Assembly: GCF_023101665.1 (NCBI RefSeq)
Contig: NZ_CP082161.1
Span: forward strand, 7,794,501 to 7,858,500
DNA from: Bradyrhizobium sp. 195
Lineage (GTDB): Bacteria > Pseudomonadota > Alphaproteobacteria > Rhizobiales > Xanthobacteraceae
Direction of reading: 5' to 3'
Length of the DNA stretch: 64,000 nt
The first letter of the stretch is position 1, and each line of letters starts with the position of its first letter. A program made the position numbers and the translations under genes. Positions 8,388 to 16,897 of this stretch are shown one piece after another. The notes under the pieces are model-generated. The model saw only the letters and a program-made list of their open reading frames with translations. It was not told the origin of the DNA and searched no databases.

Positions 8388-9548
8388 ATGACCGCTGCCC
8401 TACGTTTCGATCCGATCCGGCTGCCCGAAAAGTGCGAGCAATTGCGCAAGGAAGTGCGCGCCTTCCTCGCCGAGGAGATCGCCGCCGGCACTTTCGATCC
8501 GCACAAGCCCAACCGCGAGGACACCGACGCGCCGGAATTCTCCCGCCGGGTCGGCGCCAAGGGCTGGCTGGGCATGACCTGGCCCAAGAAATATGGCGGC
8601 CAGGAGCGCTCCTTCCTCGAACGCTACGTGGTGACCGAAGAGATGCGCGTCGCCAACGCGCCGACGCGGCGCTTCTTCGTCGCCGACCGCCAGAGCGGGC
8701 CGGTGCTGATCAAATACGCGCCCGAGCATATCAAGATGGAGATCCTGCCGCGGATCTGCCGCGGCGAGATCTGCTTTGCGATCGGCATGAGCGAGCCGAA
8801 TTCCGGCTCGGACCTGTTCGCCGCGAAGACCCGCGCGACCAAGACCGACGGCGGCTATCTCGTCAACGGCACCAAGATCTGGACCTCGTCGGCGCACATC
8901 GCCGACTACATGATCGCGATCTTCCGGACGTCACAGCCGACCAAGGAAAACCGCCGTCATGGCCTGACCCAGTTCCTGGTCAAGATGAAGCAGCCGGGCA
9001 TCCAGGTGAACCCGATCGGCCAGATCACCGGCCAGTACGAGTTCAACGAGGTCGTCTTCACCGACTTCTTCGTCCCCGACGATCACGTGCTCGGCGAGGT
9101 CGACGGCGCCTGGAAGCAGGCGACGAGCGAGCTCGCCTATGAGCGTTCGGGTCCCGAGCGTTTCCTCGAAACCTATTACGTGCTGACCGAGCTCGTGCGC
9201 GCGGTCGGCCCCAACCCGGATACGCGCAGCGCCGAAGGCATCGGCCGCCTCGTCGCGCAGCTCCACACCATGCGGCGCATGTCGGTCTCCGTGGCCGGGA
9301 TGCTGGAAGCCGGCAAGGAGCCGGTGGTCGAGGCGTCCATCGTCAAGGACATCGGCACGGTGTGGGAGCAGCAGCTGCCGCACCGCGTGCGCGATCTCGC
9401 CGCCTTCGTCGAGGAGACCGCGACCAACCGCGAGACGCTGGAGCGGCAACTCGACTTCGCCATCAAGACCGCACCGAAACTCACCATCCAGGGCGGCACC
9501 ACCGAGGTGCTGCGCGGCATCATCGCCCGCGGACTTGGGCTGCGCTAG
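8388..9548 (+). CDS. Acyl-CoA dehydrogenase (large-subunit type)
   Basis: The 386-residue flavoenzyme oxidises acyl-CoA to 2-enoyl-CoA. Family landmarks are CFAIGMSEPNSGSDLFAAKTRA (FAD/substrate loop), GYLVNGTKIWTSSAHIADY, ASELAYERSG-like TSELAYERSGPERF, and the C-terminal IQGGTTEVLRGIIARGLGLR. An AGGGAGAGAAACC ribosome site precedes the ATG. It is closely coupled to the upstream small-subunit gene (15 nt) and the downstream crotonase gene (40 nt). The last seven codons, including the stop, are repeated in frame immediately downstream (9552-9572), a small tandem duplication. Confidence 0.93.
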   Translation: MTAALRFDPIRLPEKCEQLRKEVRAFLAEEIAAGTFDPHKPNREDTDAPEFSRRVGAKGWLGMTWPKKYGGQERSFLERYVVTEEMRVANAPTRRFFVADRQSGPVLIKYAPEHIKMEILPRICRGEICFAIGMSEPNSGSDLFAAKTRATKTDGGYLVNGTKIWTSSAHIADYMIAIFRTSQPTKENRRHGLTQFLVKMKQPGIQVNPIGQITGQYEFNEVVFTDFFVPDDHVLGEVDGAWKQATSELAYERSGPERFLETYYVLTELVRAVGPNPDTRSAEGIGRLVAQLHTMRRMSVSVAGMLEAGKEPVVEASIVKDIGTVWEQQLPHRVRDLAAFVEETATNRETLERQLDFAIKTAPKLTIQGGTTEVLRGIIARGLGLR

Positions 9549-9588
9549 TCGCGCGGACTTGGTTTGCGCTAATCAATCGAGGACTATC

Positions 9589-10401
9589 ATGAGCACTTAC
9601 AAAGATATCGGCGTCGAGAAAGTCGGGCACGTCGGCACCATCGAGATTCGGCGCCCGCCGCTGAACTTCTTCGACATCTCGCTGATCAACCAGATCGCGG
9701 ACGCGCTCGACGAATTCGACCGCGACATCGAGATCCGGGCCTCGGTGCTGTCGGCACAGGGCAAGGCGTTCTGCGCCGGCGCCAACTTCCAGGACCCGGC
9801 GCGTCAGGCGCAAGAGGCGCGCGAAGCCGACAAGAAGGGCGACCCGGCCGACAGCCTCGGGGCGATCAACCATCTCTACATCCAGGCCGTGCGTATTTTC
9901 CGCGCCAAGAAGCCGATCGTTGCGGCCGTACAGGGTGCCGCCATCGGCGGTGGGTTGGGCCTCGCCGTCTCCGCCGATTTCCGCGTCACCTGCCCCGAGG
10001 CGCGCTTCTCCGCGAACTTTACAAAACTCGGCTTCCATCCCGGCTTCGGCCTGACAACGACGCTGCCGGAGCTGATCGGCAAGAACAACGCCGAACTGAT
10101 GTTCTACACCAGCCGCCGCGTCACTGGCGAGGAAGCGGTCAAATGGGGCCTCGCCAATGAGCTGGTGCCGCAGGACCAGGTCAAGGCGGCCGCGATGAAG
10201 CTCGCCGGCGAGATCGCCGAATGCTCCCCGCTCGGCCTGCTCTCAACCCGCGCCACGATGCGTGCGGGATTGGCTGATCGCGTCATGGCCGCCACCAATC
10301 ACGAGCTCGCCGAACAGACCAGGCTACGCGCGACGGAAGATTTTAAGGAAGGCGTCAAGGCCACGGAAGAACGGCGCGCGGCGAATTTTAGGGGACGGTA
10401 G
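9589..10401 (+). CDS. Enoyl-CoA hydratase/isomerase (crotonase) family protein
   Basis: The start is the ATG at 9589 with a GAGG site; the frame's earlier start would overlap the dehydrogenase end. The 270-residue protein has crotonase oxyanion-hole segments KAFCAGANF and GAAIGGGLGLAVSADFRV. The two catalytic Glu residues of classical enoyl-CoA hydratase (in GGGCE and PE contexts) are replaced: the first position reads GGGLG and the second region reads FTKLGFHPGFG. It is therefore probably not a standard hydratase; isomerase, hydrolase or ring-opening chemistry on a CoA thioester is possible. It closes the three-gene plus-strand unit. Confidence 0.87.
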   Translation: MSTYKDIGVEKVGHVGTIEIRRPPLNFFDISLINQIADALDEFDRDIEIRASVLSAQGKAFCAGANFQDPARQAQEAREADKKGDPADSLGAINHLYIQAVRIFRAKKPIVAAVQGAAIGGGLGLAVSADFRVTCPEARFSANFTKLGFHPGFGLTTTLPELIGKNNAELMFYTSRRVTGEEAVKWGLANELVPQDQVKAAAMKLAGEIAECSPLGLLSTRATMRAGLADRVMAATNHELAEQTRLRATEDFKEGVKATEERRAANFRGR

Positions 10402-10435
10402 TCGACGTATTGCGCTGACGCTCCGGCACTCTGGC

Positions 10436-10565
10436 TGTCGTCCCCGCGAACGCGGGGACCCATAACCCCAGGGAGAAGTTGTGTCGCAAGCTGATAACTC
10501 CGAGTCTTCGCCAAACCACTCCCTGTGGTTATGGGTCCCGGGTTCGCTTCGCGCCCCGGGACGAC
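10436..10565. repeat. Palindromic intergenic repeat, family C (GTCGTCCC...CCCATAACC type)
   Basis: Outer arms TGTCGTCCC and GGGACGACA, with inner arms GGGACCCATAACC and GGTTATGGGTCCC, enclose a centre with CAGGGAG and CTCCCTG. It sits between converging genes and may act as a shared terminator. Relatives are at 46336, 47760, 50064, 52535 and 58066. Confidence 0.88.
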
Positions 10566-10583
10566 AACGGTGCTTGCGGCCAG

Positions 10584-12698
10584 CTACTTCCGCCCCACCA
10601 CCAGCGCATCGACGATCGTCGCACCCCGCCCCTCCGGGTGCACCAGCACCGGGTTGAGCTCGATCTCCGCGATCTCGCCAGCATGTCGGGCGGCAAGCAC
10701 TGAGATATCCGCGATCAGCTGCGCCAGTGCCGCGACATCCGCCTTCGCGGCTCCGCGAAAGCCGTTCAGCAGCGGCGCCGCCTTCAAGCCCGCCAGCATC
10801 GCACCGGCCTCGTCCGCACTCACCGGCGCCGGACGATAGACCACGTCCCGAAACAGCTCCGTCGTGATGCCGCCGAGGCCCACCATCACCATCGGACCAA
10901 AGGTCTCATCCGTCATCGTGCCCACGATGATCTCGACGCCCTTCGGCGCCATCGGCCCGACCAGTACGCCCTGAATGTCCGCCTCGGGCCGATGCTTGCG
11001 CACATTGTCCAGCAGGGCCTCAAATGCCAGAAACACCTCGCCCTTGGTGGTGATGTTGACGCGCACGCCGCCGACTTCGCTCTTGTGAGCAATATCCGGC
11101 GACTGGATCTTCATCGCCAGGGGGAAGCCGACACGAGCGACCGCCTCGTCGAGCTCGCTCTTGTCCTTCACCAGCACTTCGTCCGGCAGCGTGAGGCCCG
11201 CGGCGCGGAGAAATGTCTTGCTGTCGGCCTCGGACAGGACCGGCGACTTCAGATGCGCGGAGAGATCGCGCGCCGGCAGCCGCGCGACGTCCGAAGGCGG
11301 CGGCAGCTTGAAACTGGCGCAGTCGACGAGCTGCCGCATCGCGACGCCGACATGGGTAAGGCCCGTGAGCACCACGGCGCCGGATTTGGCGAGCTCACGG
11401 CGCGCGAAGTCGGATGGCACCGTGTAGGAATAGAACATTACCGGCTTGCGCTGCGCGGCCAGCACTGGTTTCAATTCCTCTTCCTTGAACGGCTTGCGCA
11501 CCTCGCTCGACAGCGACAGCACGACCAGGATCGCATCGACCTCGTCGGAGGCGGTGAGCACGTCGACGCTCTTCTGCAGGCCGCCGGAGGTGACGCCCTG
11601 CGCGGTGACGTCGATCGGATTGCGCGCCGTGCCATAGGACGGCATCAACTGCTTGATCCCCGCCTGGATCGGTTCGGATAGCTCCGGCACCTGCAAGCCT
11701 TGCAGCGCCACGGCATCGGCGCCCCATATGCCAGCGCCGCCGGAGACGGTGACGACGGCAACGCGATCGCCCTTCGGCAGCGGATTGCTGGCAAGCAGCG
11801 CCGCGATCGTCAGCGCCTCATCGAGATCGTTGGAGACGATGAAGCCGTGTTTCGCAAACACCGCATCATAGGCCGCCGACCAGCCGGTCATGCTCGCGGT
11901 ATGCGAGGCCGCCGCGCGCTGACCTGCGCCGGATCGGCCGACCTTGGTCACGATGACGGGCTTCTTCAGCTCGGCCGCGAGCCGGGCGGCGGCCAGAAAC
12001 CTTTCGACGTCGCGGATGCCTTCGATGAACAGCAGGATCACATCGGTCGAAGTATCCTGCACCAGATAATCCAGGAACTCGCCAGCGCCGAGATCGGATT
12101 CATTGCCGGCGCTGACGACATAACTGACGGCGAGGCCGAGTGCCCGCGCGCGATGATAATAGGCAAAGCCGATACCGCCGCTCTGCGCGACGATGCCGAT
12201 CCGCCTCGTCGTCGCAACGAGCGGCACCACGCCGGGCTTGACATCGACGGCGGGACTGAAGGTCGCCGCCACGCGATGCACCTGGCTGAAGAAGCCCTCG
12301 GCGTTCGGTCCGGAAACCCGCATGCCGGTGCGCTTCGCCAGCGCCGCGATCGCATCCTGCATCGCCGCGCTGTCGCCGCCCTCCTCGGCAAAGCCGGAGG
12401 ATATGATGACAGCGTTCTTGACGCCGGCGGCAGCGCATTGCTCGAGCGCGGCCAGCACGGCGCGGGCCGGGATGACGATGACGGCGAGGTCGATGGGCGC
12501 CCCGATCTCTGCGATCGATTTGTAGCAGGCGAGCCCGTCGATATCCGCGTAGTTCGGGTTCACCGGGTAGATCTTTCCGGGATACTCGTTCTTGCGCAGC
12601 ATAGACAGCAGCCGGCCCGGAATCTTCTCGTGATCGCGCGAGGCGCCGATCAGCGCAATGCTGGCGGGAGCGAAGAAGCTGTCGAGCGGATGCGGCAT
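10584..12698 (-). CDS. Acetate-CoA ligase family protein (ADP-forming, CoA-binding plus ATP-grasp)
   Basis: The 704-residue protein has the fused architecture of NDP-forming acyl-CoA synthetases. An N-terminal CoA-binding Rossmann domain (FFAPASIALIGASRDHEKIPGRL, residues 8-30) is followed by succinyl-CoA-ligase-like domains. These include GASHTASMTGW around residue 270, with the His expected to be phosphorylated. A C-terminal ATP-grasp domain carries FPLAMKIQSPDIAHKSEVGGVRVN. It interconverts acyl-CoA and acid plus NTP. Its neighbours are a VOC protein and a crotonase on the same strand, so it probably activates the substrate or recovers energy in that pathway. The acid is unknown. Confidence 0.92.
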   Translation of the reverse strand: MPHPLDSFFAPASIALIGASRDHEKIPGRLLSMLRKNEYPGKIYPVNPNYADIDGLACYKSIAEIGAPIDLAVIVIPARAVLAALEQCAAAGVKNAVIISSGFAEEGGDSAAMQDAIAALAKRTGMRVSGPNAEGFFSQVHRVAATFSPAVDVKPGVVPLVATTRRIGIVAQSGGIGFAYYHRARALGLAVSYVVSAGNESDLGAGEFLDYLVQDTSTDVILLFIEGIRDVERFLAAARLAAELKKPVIVTKVGRSGAGQRAAASHTASMTGWSAAYDAVFAKHGFIVSNDLDEALTIAALLASNPLPKGDRVAVVTVSGGAGIWGADAVALQGLQVPELSEPIQAGIKQLMPSYGTARNPIDVTAQGVTSGGLQKSVDVLTASDEVDAILVVLSLSSEVRKPFKEEELKPVLAAQRKPVMFYSYTVPSDFARRELAKSGAVVLTGLTHVGVAMRQLVDCASFKLPPPSDVARLPARDLSAHLKSPVLSEADSKTFLRAAGLTLPDEVLVKDKSELDEAVARVGFPLAMKIQSPDIAHKSEVGGVRVNITTKGEVFLAFEALLDNVRKHRPEADIQGVLVGPMAPKGVEIIVGTMTDETFGPMVMVGLGGITTELFRDVVYRPAPVSADEAGAMLAGLKAAPLLNGFRGAAKADVAALAQLIADISVLAARHAGEIAEIELNPVLVHPEGRGATIVDALVVGRK

Positions 12699-12725
12699 GT
12701 TGAAACCCTGCTCTTATGGTTACCC

Positions 12726-12850
12726 GTCATCCTGAGGCGCCGGAGCGAAGCGGAGGCCTCGAAGGATGCACGGCCACCAGCTGGGCCGTTCATCCTTCGA
12801 GGCTCCCCACGCGGTGCGTTGCACCGCGTGCCTCGCACCTCAGGATGACG
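12726..12850. repeat. Palindromic intergenic repeat, family D (GTCATCCTGAGG type)
   Basis: Arms GTCATCCTGAGGCGC and CCTCAGGATGAC flank inner arms CCTCGAAGGATG and CATCCTTCGAGG, plus a GCGGTGC/GCACCGC sub-hairpin. It lies between two same-strand genes and may process or terminate the transcript. Confidence 0.85.
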
Positions 12851-12875
12851 GATTGAGAGCTACGAAGGCAAGGGG

Positions 12876-13631
12876 TCAAGCAGCAAGCCGGAACGTCACC
12901 CCACCCAGCAGAAATTCGTTTCCGGCCACCGCAAGTCCTCTGGCCTTGGCGGCATGCAGCACCTGAGCCACGTCAGTCACCCGAAACTCCAGCGCGCTCA
13001 TGATCTCGCTGGCGCCCTTCACGAAGCGGAAGGTCGCATTGGGCAGCTTCAATTCGGCGCCGCTCGGCGCAACGCCGATGATCTTGCCCCAATGCTCCGC
13101 GAGGCCTTGCGGGTCCGGGCTCTGCATCTCCACGCCAGCAAGTGCCTGCGTCACGTCCTTGCGGATGCACCCCTGCCAATCCGGTCCTGCCGGCGGGTAC
13201 GGCGCCAAGATGTCGTCGCTGCCTTCGGTGTGATTGAACTCGATGAAGGCGGCGCGGCAGTCGCGGGGGTGGAGCTGCACGCCGTGATAGGGCGCGTGGT
13301 CGATGACGTTGGCGGTGCGCACGCCCATCGCATTGGCGTTGCGCCCGCGCTCGTCGGGATCGTTACAGCAGAAGATCGCCATATAGCCGCCGCGGCCGCC
13401 GGTCTTCTCGATAAAGCGGCCGGCCGTGGTGCCGTCCTTGAAGGGCGCAACCACTTCCAGCAAGATCGTGTCGACCGGAAGCAGCGCGTTCTCCAGGCCG
13501 TATTTGGCGACATTGCCGTCGCGATAGCAGACGGAAAGGCCCATGATCTCCGCGATGTCGGAGACGACCGGCGCGAGCTGCGGCGCGACCAGGCAGATCT
13601 GTCGCAGCCGCATATAGGGCGCCATCGTCAT
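12876..13631 (-). CDS. VOC (glyoxalase/dioxygenase-fold) family protein
   Basis: The 251-residue protein is arranged as two vicinal-oxygen-chelate modules: RLRQICLVAPQLAPVVSDIAEIMGLSVCYRD at the start and MQSPDPQGLAEHWGKIIGV in the second half. VOC proteins are metal-dependent lyases, isomerases or extradiol dioxygenases. The metal ligands cannot be assigned with confidence here. Its ATG overlaps the stop of the upstream crotonase gene in an ATGA arrangement, so the two are translationally coupled. This favours a role in the same acyl-CoA pathway, perhaps epimerisation of an acyl-CoA, but the reaction is not established. Confidence 0.82.
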   Translation of the reverse strand: MTMAPYMRLRQICLVAPQLAPVVSDIAEIMGLSVCYRDGNVAKYGLENALLPVDTILLEVVAPFKDGTTAGRFIEKTGGRGGYMAIFCCNDPDERGRNANAMGVRTANVIDHAPYHGVQLHPRDCRAAFIEFNHTEGSDDILAPYPPAGPDWQGCIRKDVTQALAGVEMQSPDPQGLAEHWGKIIGVAPSGAELKLPNATFRFVKGASEIMSALEFRVTDVAQVLHAAKARGLAVAGNEFLLGGVTFRLAA

Positions 13632-14416
13632 GCGCCCCTGAACGTCGGCTTGCGCTTCTCCACGAAGGCCTTTGCGGCCTCCTTGTGGTCTTCGGTGTCG
13701 CCGCAGCGGGTGTGATGGATCGCCTCGCCGTCGAAGCAGTCCTCCAGCGCGAGATGCTCGGCATTGTTGATGTTGCGCTTGATGAAGCCAAGTGCGATCG
13801 AGGGCCCTTGCGCCAGCGACAGTGCGAGCTCGTGGGCGGCGGCGTCGATCTCGGCTTCGGGAACGACCTTGGTCACCATGCCGATCGCATGCGCCTCTTT
13901 CGCACTCAGCACCGGCGACATCAGATAGAGCTCGCGCGCCCGCGCGCTGCCGAGCAGCTGGGTGAGGAAATAGGTGCCGCCGTAATCGCCGGAGAAGCCG
14001 ACTTTCGCGAAGGCCGTCGTGATCTTGCAGGATTCGGAGGCGATGCGCAGGTCGCAGGACAGCGCCATCGACAGGCCCGCGCCGGCCGCGGCGCCGTCGA
14101 GCTGCGCCACCACGGGTTTAGGCATCTGGTGCAGGATGCGCGAGACCTCCATGCCGCGGCGGAGGCTCGCAAGCTTCTGCTCGAACGGCAGGGGCGCACG
14201 GCCTGCCGCCATCGACTTGACGTCGCCGCCGACGCAGAACGATCCGCCGGCGCCCTTGAACAGCACTGCCCGCACCTCGGGATCGTCGGCCGCGCGACGC
14301 GCAGCTTCGACCAATCCTGCGACCATCTCGGGGTTGAGCGCATTCTTCCGCTCGGGGCGGTTCATGGTGATGGTGAGCAGCCCGCCTTCGAGCTTTTGCA
14401 GGACCATGTCGTTCAT
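13628..14416 (-). CDS. Enoyl-CoA hydratase/isomerase family protein, PaaG-like
   Basis: This 262-residue crotonase-fold protein has LTITMNRPERKNALNPEM at the N-terminus, oxyanion segments SFCVGGDVKSM and GAAAGAGLSMALSCDLRI, and the loop VGFSGDYGGTYFL. The usual hydratase Glu pair is absent. The Asp in GDYGGT corresponds to the Asp used by PaaG-type 1,2-epoxyphenylacetyl-CoA isomerases, so isomerisation is more likely than hydration. It is coupled (ATGA) to the downstream VOC gene. A family A repeat separates it from the substrate-binding-protein gene upstream. Confidence 0.88.
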   Translation of the reverse strand: MNDMVLQKLEGGLLTITMNRPERKNALNPEMVAGLVEAARRAADDPEVRAVLFKGAGGSFCVGGDVKSMAAGRAPLPFEQKLASLRRGMEVSRILHQMPKPVVAQLDGAAAGAGLSMALSCDLRIASESCKITTAFAKVGFSGDYGGTYFLTQLLGSARARELYLMSPVLSAKEAHAIGMVTKVVPEAEIDAAAHELALSLAQGPSIALGFIKRNINNAEHLALEDCFDGEAIHHTRCGDTEDHKEAAKAFVEKRKPTFRGA

Positions 14417-14459
14417 GGGACGTCTCCCTTGTTGCTATTTGACCGGGCTATCACCACGC

Positions 14460-14546
14460 CGTCATTGCGAGGAGCGAAGCGACGAAGCAATCCAGGCTGT
14501 CTCTATGGAAACATCTCTGGATTGCTTCGCTTCGCTCGCAATGACG
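14460..14546. repeat. Palindromic intergenic repeat, family A
   Basis: CGTCATTGCGAGGAGCGAAG and CTTCGCTCGCAATGACG are the arms, with AGCAATCCAGG and CTGGATTGCTTCG inside. It lies 3 nt from the stop codon of the substrate-binding-protein gene and may work as its 3' hairpin. Confidence 0.88.
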
Positions 14547-14549
14547 ATC

Positions 14550-15755
14550 CTATTTCTTCACCAGCGGGCAGCGCGACTGGTCTAGCGACTGGAACGCCTC
14601 GCTGCCGGGCACGGTGGCGAGCAGCTTGTAATCGTCCCAGCGGCCCTTGGACTCCGACGGCTTCTTAACTTCGAACAGATACATGTCGTGGATCATGCGG
14701 CCGTCCTCGCGGATCTTGCCACCCTTGGCGAAGAAATCGTTGATCGGCGTTTCCTTCATCACCTTCATCACGGTGGCCGCGTCGGTCGTCCCGGCCGCTT
14801 TCACCGCCTTCAGGTAATGCGTCACGGAGGAATAGACGCCGGCCTGCGCCGAGGTCGGCGGCCGCTTCACACGCTCCTGGAAGCGCTTCGAGAAGGCGCG
14901 CGTTTCGTCGTTCATGTCCCAGTAGAACGCTTCGGCCAGCAGCAGGCCCTGCGCGGTCTCGAGCCCGATCGAATCGATGTCGGTGACGAAGGCGAGCAGT
15001 GGCGACACTTTCTGGCCGCCCTTCATGATGCCGAATTCCGCCGACTGCTTGATGGCGTTGACGGTATCGCCGCCGGCATTGGCCAGACCGATCACCTTGG
15101 CCTTGGAAGCCTGCGCCTGCAGCAGGAACGACGAGAAATCCGACGTGTTGAGCGGATGGCGCACGCTGCCGAGCACCTTGCCGCCGGTCTTGGTCACGAC
15201 GTTGCTGGTGTCCTTCTCCAAATCCTGGCCGAAGGCGTAATCGGCGGTGAGGAAGTACCAGGTGTCGAGGCCCGACTTCACCGCGGCAAGGCCGGTCACG
15301 TTGGCCTGACCGAACGTGTCGAACACGTAGTGCACGGTATAGGGGCCGCAGGCTTCGTTGGTGAGACGGATCGAGCCCGGGCCGTTGAAGATGACGATCT
15401 TGTTGCGCGCCTTGGCGATCTCGCCGGCGGCAAGCGCAGTCGCGGAGGCCGCGACGTCGTAGATCATCTCGACGCCCTGGTTGTCGAGCATGTCGCGGGC
15501 GATGTTGGCGGAGAGATCGGCCTTGTTTTGATGGTCGGCCGCGAGCACCTGGATCTTGCGCCCGAGCACCTCGCCGCCAAAATCCTCGACAGCCATCTTG
15601 GCCGCGGTTTCGCTGCCGGGGCCGGTGATGTCGGCATAGAGGCTCGACATGTCCAAGATGCCGCCGATCTTCAGCGGCGGCTTGTCCTCGGCCTGCACAG
15701 CGCTCGCGCTGAGAGCAAACGCGGCGGCAAAAATGCCGGACAAAACATGCTTCAT
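14550..15755 (-). CDS. ABC transporter substrate-binding protein (branched-chain amino acid type)
   Basis: The start is the ATG at 15755, preceded by GGGAGG and followed by a textbook signal peptide (MKHVLSGIFAAAFALSASAVQA-ED). The 401-residue protein opens its mature part with PLKIGGILDMSSLYADITGPGSETAAKMAVEDFGG, typical of periplasmic ligand-binding proteins of the HAAT family. In soil bacteria this family binds branched amino acids, urea or, very often, aromatic acids. No permease or ATPase genes are nearby, so it must borrow a transporter or be part of a split system. Its location with acyl-CoA genes suggests uptake of their substrate. Confidence 0.93.
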   Translation of the reverse strand: MKHVLSGIFAAAFALSASAVQAEDKPPLKIGGILDMSSLYADITGPGSETAAKMAVEDFGGEVLGRKIQVLAADHQNKADLSANIARDMLDNQGVEMIYDVAASATALAAGEIAKARNKIVIFNGPGSIRLTNEACGPYTVHYVFDTFGQANVTGLAAVKSGLDTWYFLTADYAFGQDLEKDTSNVVTKTGGKVLGSVRHPLNTSDFSSFLLQAQASKAKVIGLANAGGDTVNAIKQSAEFGIMKGGQKVSPLLAFVTDIDSIGLETAQGLLLAEAFYWDMNDETRAFSKRFQERVKRPPTSAQAGVYSSVTHYLKAVKAAGTTDAATVMKVMKETPINDFFAKGGKIREDGRMIHDMYLFEVKKPSESKGRWDDYKLLATVPGSEAFQSLDQSRCPLVKK

Positions 15756-15897
15756 GGAAATCGACCTCCCTTTATCGCGCCGTACTCTGATGGCGGCTTG
15801 GTTATTGCTCTTGGTTATTGCAGTTGCCGCAATCATGCCGCATGCGCAAGAGCGCAGCAAGCGCGAGTGCGATGCAGATGAATGATCATTGCGCGCT

Positions 15898-15912
15898 TTC
15901 CGCAAAGCGGAA
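15898..15912. promoter_or_regulatory. Operator-like palindrome upstream of the substrate-binding-protein gene
   Basis: TTCCGC-AAA-GCGGAA is a perfect 6+6 bp dyad 143 bp upstream of the ATG at 15755. It shares the core TCCGC-N-AAGCGGAAT with the element at 7139-7151. The likeness of two independent copies is the main evidence that it is a regulator site. Confidence 0.45.
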
Positions 15913-15941
15913 TAGTGAGAGGACGCAAGATGTCTCCGCAT

Positions 15942-16028
15942 CGTCATTGCGAGGAGCTCTTGCGACGAAGCAATCCAGAGTCCTTCCGCGGAGATGGTCT
16001 GGATTGCTTCGCTACGCTCGCAATGACG
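15942..16028. repeat. Palindromic intergenic repeat, family A
   Basis: CGTCATTGCGAGGAGCTCTT and CGCTCGCAATGACG form the ends, with AGCAATCCAGA and TCTGGATTGCTTCG inside. It occupies most of the 348-bp gap between the substrate-binding-protein and thermonuclease-like genes; apart from this and the palindrome at 15898 I see nothing else there. Confidence 0.88.
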
Positions 16029-16103
16029 GAGCGTGAGGAAACCTCTTCGCGACCCACTACGCTTGAGTTAAGCTTCACTCGCAACGCAACCTCTCCGGGT
16101 CAC

Positions 16104-16874
16104 GTGACGCGACCGCTTCATCTCATCGTCGCATTCTTGATTGCCACGGCTAACACCGCGCTCGCGGCGCCGTGCCAGTTCGAGTCCCAAGGCGAAGGCC
16201 GCGTCGCGGCCATCGTCGATGCGCGCAGCGTCCGCCTCGATGACGGCCGCGAGATCCGTCTCGCCGGCATAGAACCAACCGCGACCACGAAGCAGGCGCT
16301 GGCAGCGCTGCTCGCCGGCCGTGACGTGACACTCCGCGGCACCGACGACACGCCCGACCGCTACGGCCGCCAGGGCGCGCTGGTCTTCATCAGCGAAAGC
16401 GACACCTCGGTGCAGGCCATGCTACTCTCCCAGGGCGACGCTATGGTCTCCGCCGAGATCACGGACAAGGACTGCGCGGCCGCCCTGATGGCGTCGGAGG
16501 CCGCAGCACGGCGCCAAAAAAAGGGCAGCTGGGCTGACCCGTCGGCCATAAAAAACGCGGAAAGTCCGGACGATATTTTGGCGGGGATCGGGCGGTTTAT
16601 GGTGGTCGAGGGCAAAGTCCTGTCCGTCCGGCAAGCTGGGGCAATGACCTACCTCAACTTCGGACGGAACTGGACACGCGGCTTTGCCGCGACTATTTCA
16701 AAGCGCACGCTACCGGCGTTTGAAAACGCTGGCATCACACTTAAGTCCTTGGAAAGTAAACGTATTCGAGTCCGGGGCTGGGTCGAGGGGAATACGGGGC
16801 CGCGGATCGATGTGCGTCTCTTGGGACAGGTTGAATTGCTGGGCGCAAACGAGCCTACTGGGGTAAGGCCTTAA
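16104..16874 (+). CDS. Secreted thermonuclease (SNase-fold) family protein
   Basis: I start at the GTG at 16104, which leads straight into a signal peptide (TRPLHLIVAFLIATANTALAA-PC); an ATG at 16023 is possible but lies in a repeat. The 256-residue product carries the SNase OB-fold: VDARSVRLDDGREIRLAGIEPT, then DDTPDRYGRQGALVFI with the D-R-Y-G-R catalytic-type segment, then a second beta-rich region after residue 160. The family cleaves nucleic acids or acts as a structural relative. It is 23 nt upstream of the M48 protease gene and probably cotranscribed with it. Confidence 0.82.
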   Translation: MTRPLHLIVAFLIATANTALAAPCQFESQGEGRVAAIVDARSVRLDDGREIRLAGIEPTATTKQALAALLAGRDVTLRGTDDTPDRYGRQGALVFISESDTSVQAMLLSQGDAMVSAEITDKDCAAALMASEAAARRQKKGSWADPSAIKNAESPDDILAGIGRFMVVEGKVLSVRQAGAMTYLNFGRNWTRGFAATISKRTLPAFENAGITLKSLESKRIRVRGWVEGNTGPRIDVRLLGQVELLGANEPTGVRP

Positions 16875-16897
16875 CGGCCAGGCACGGGTTAAGCGAC

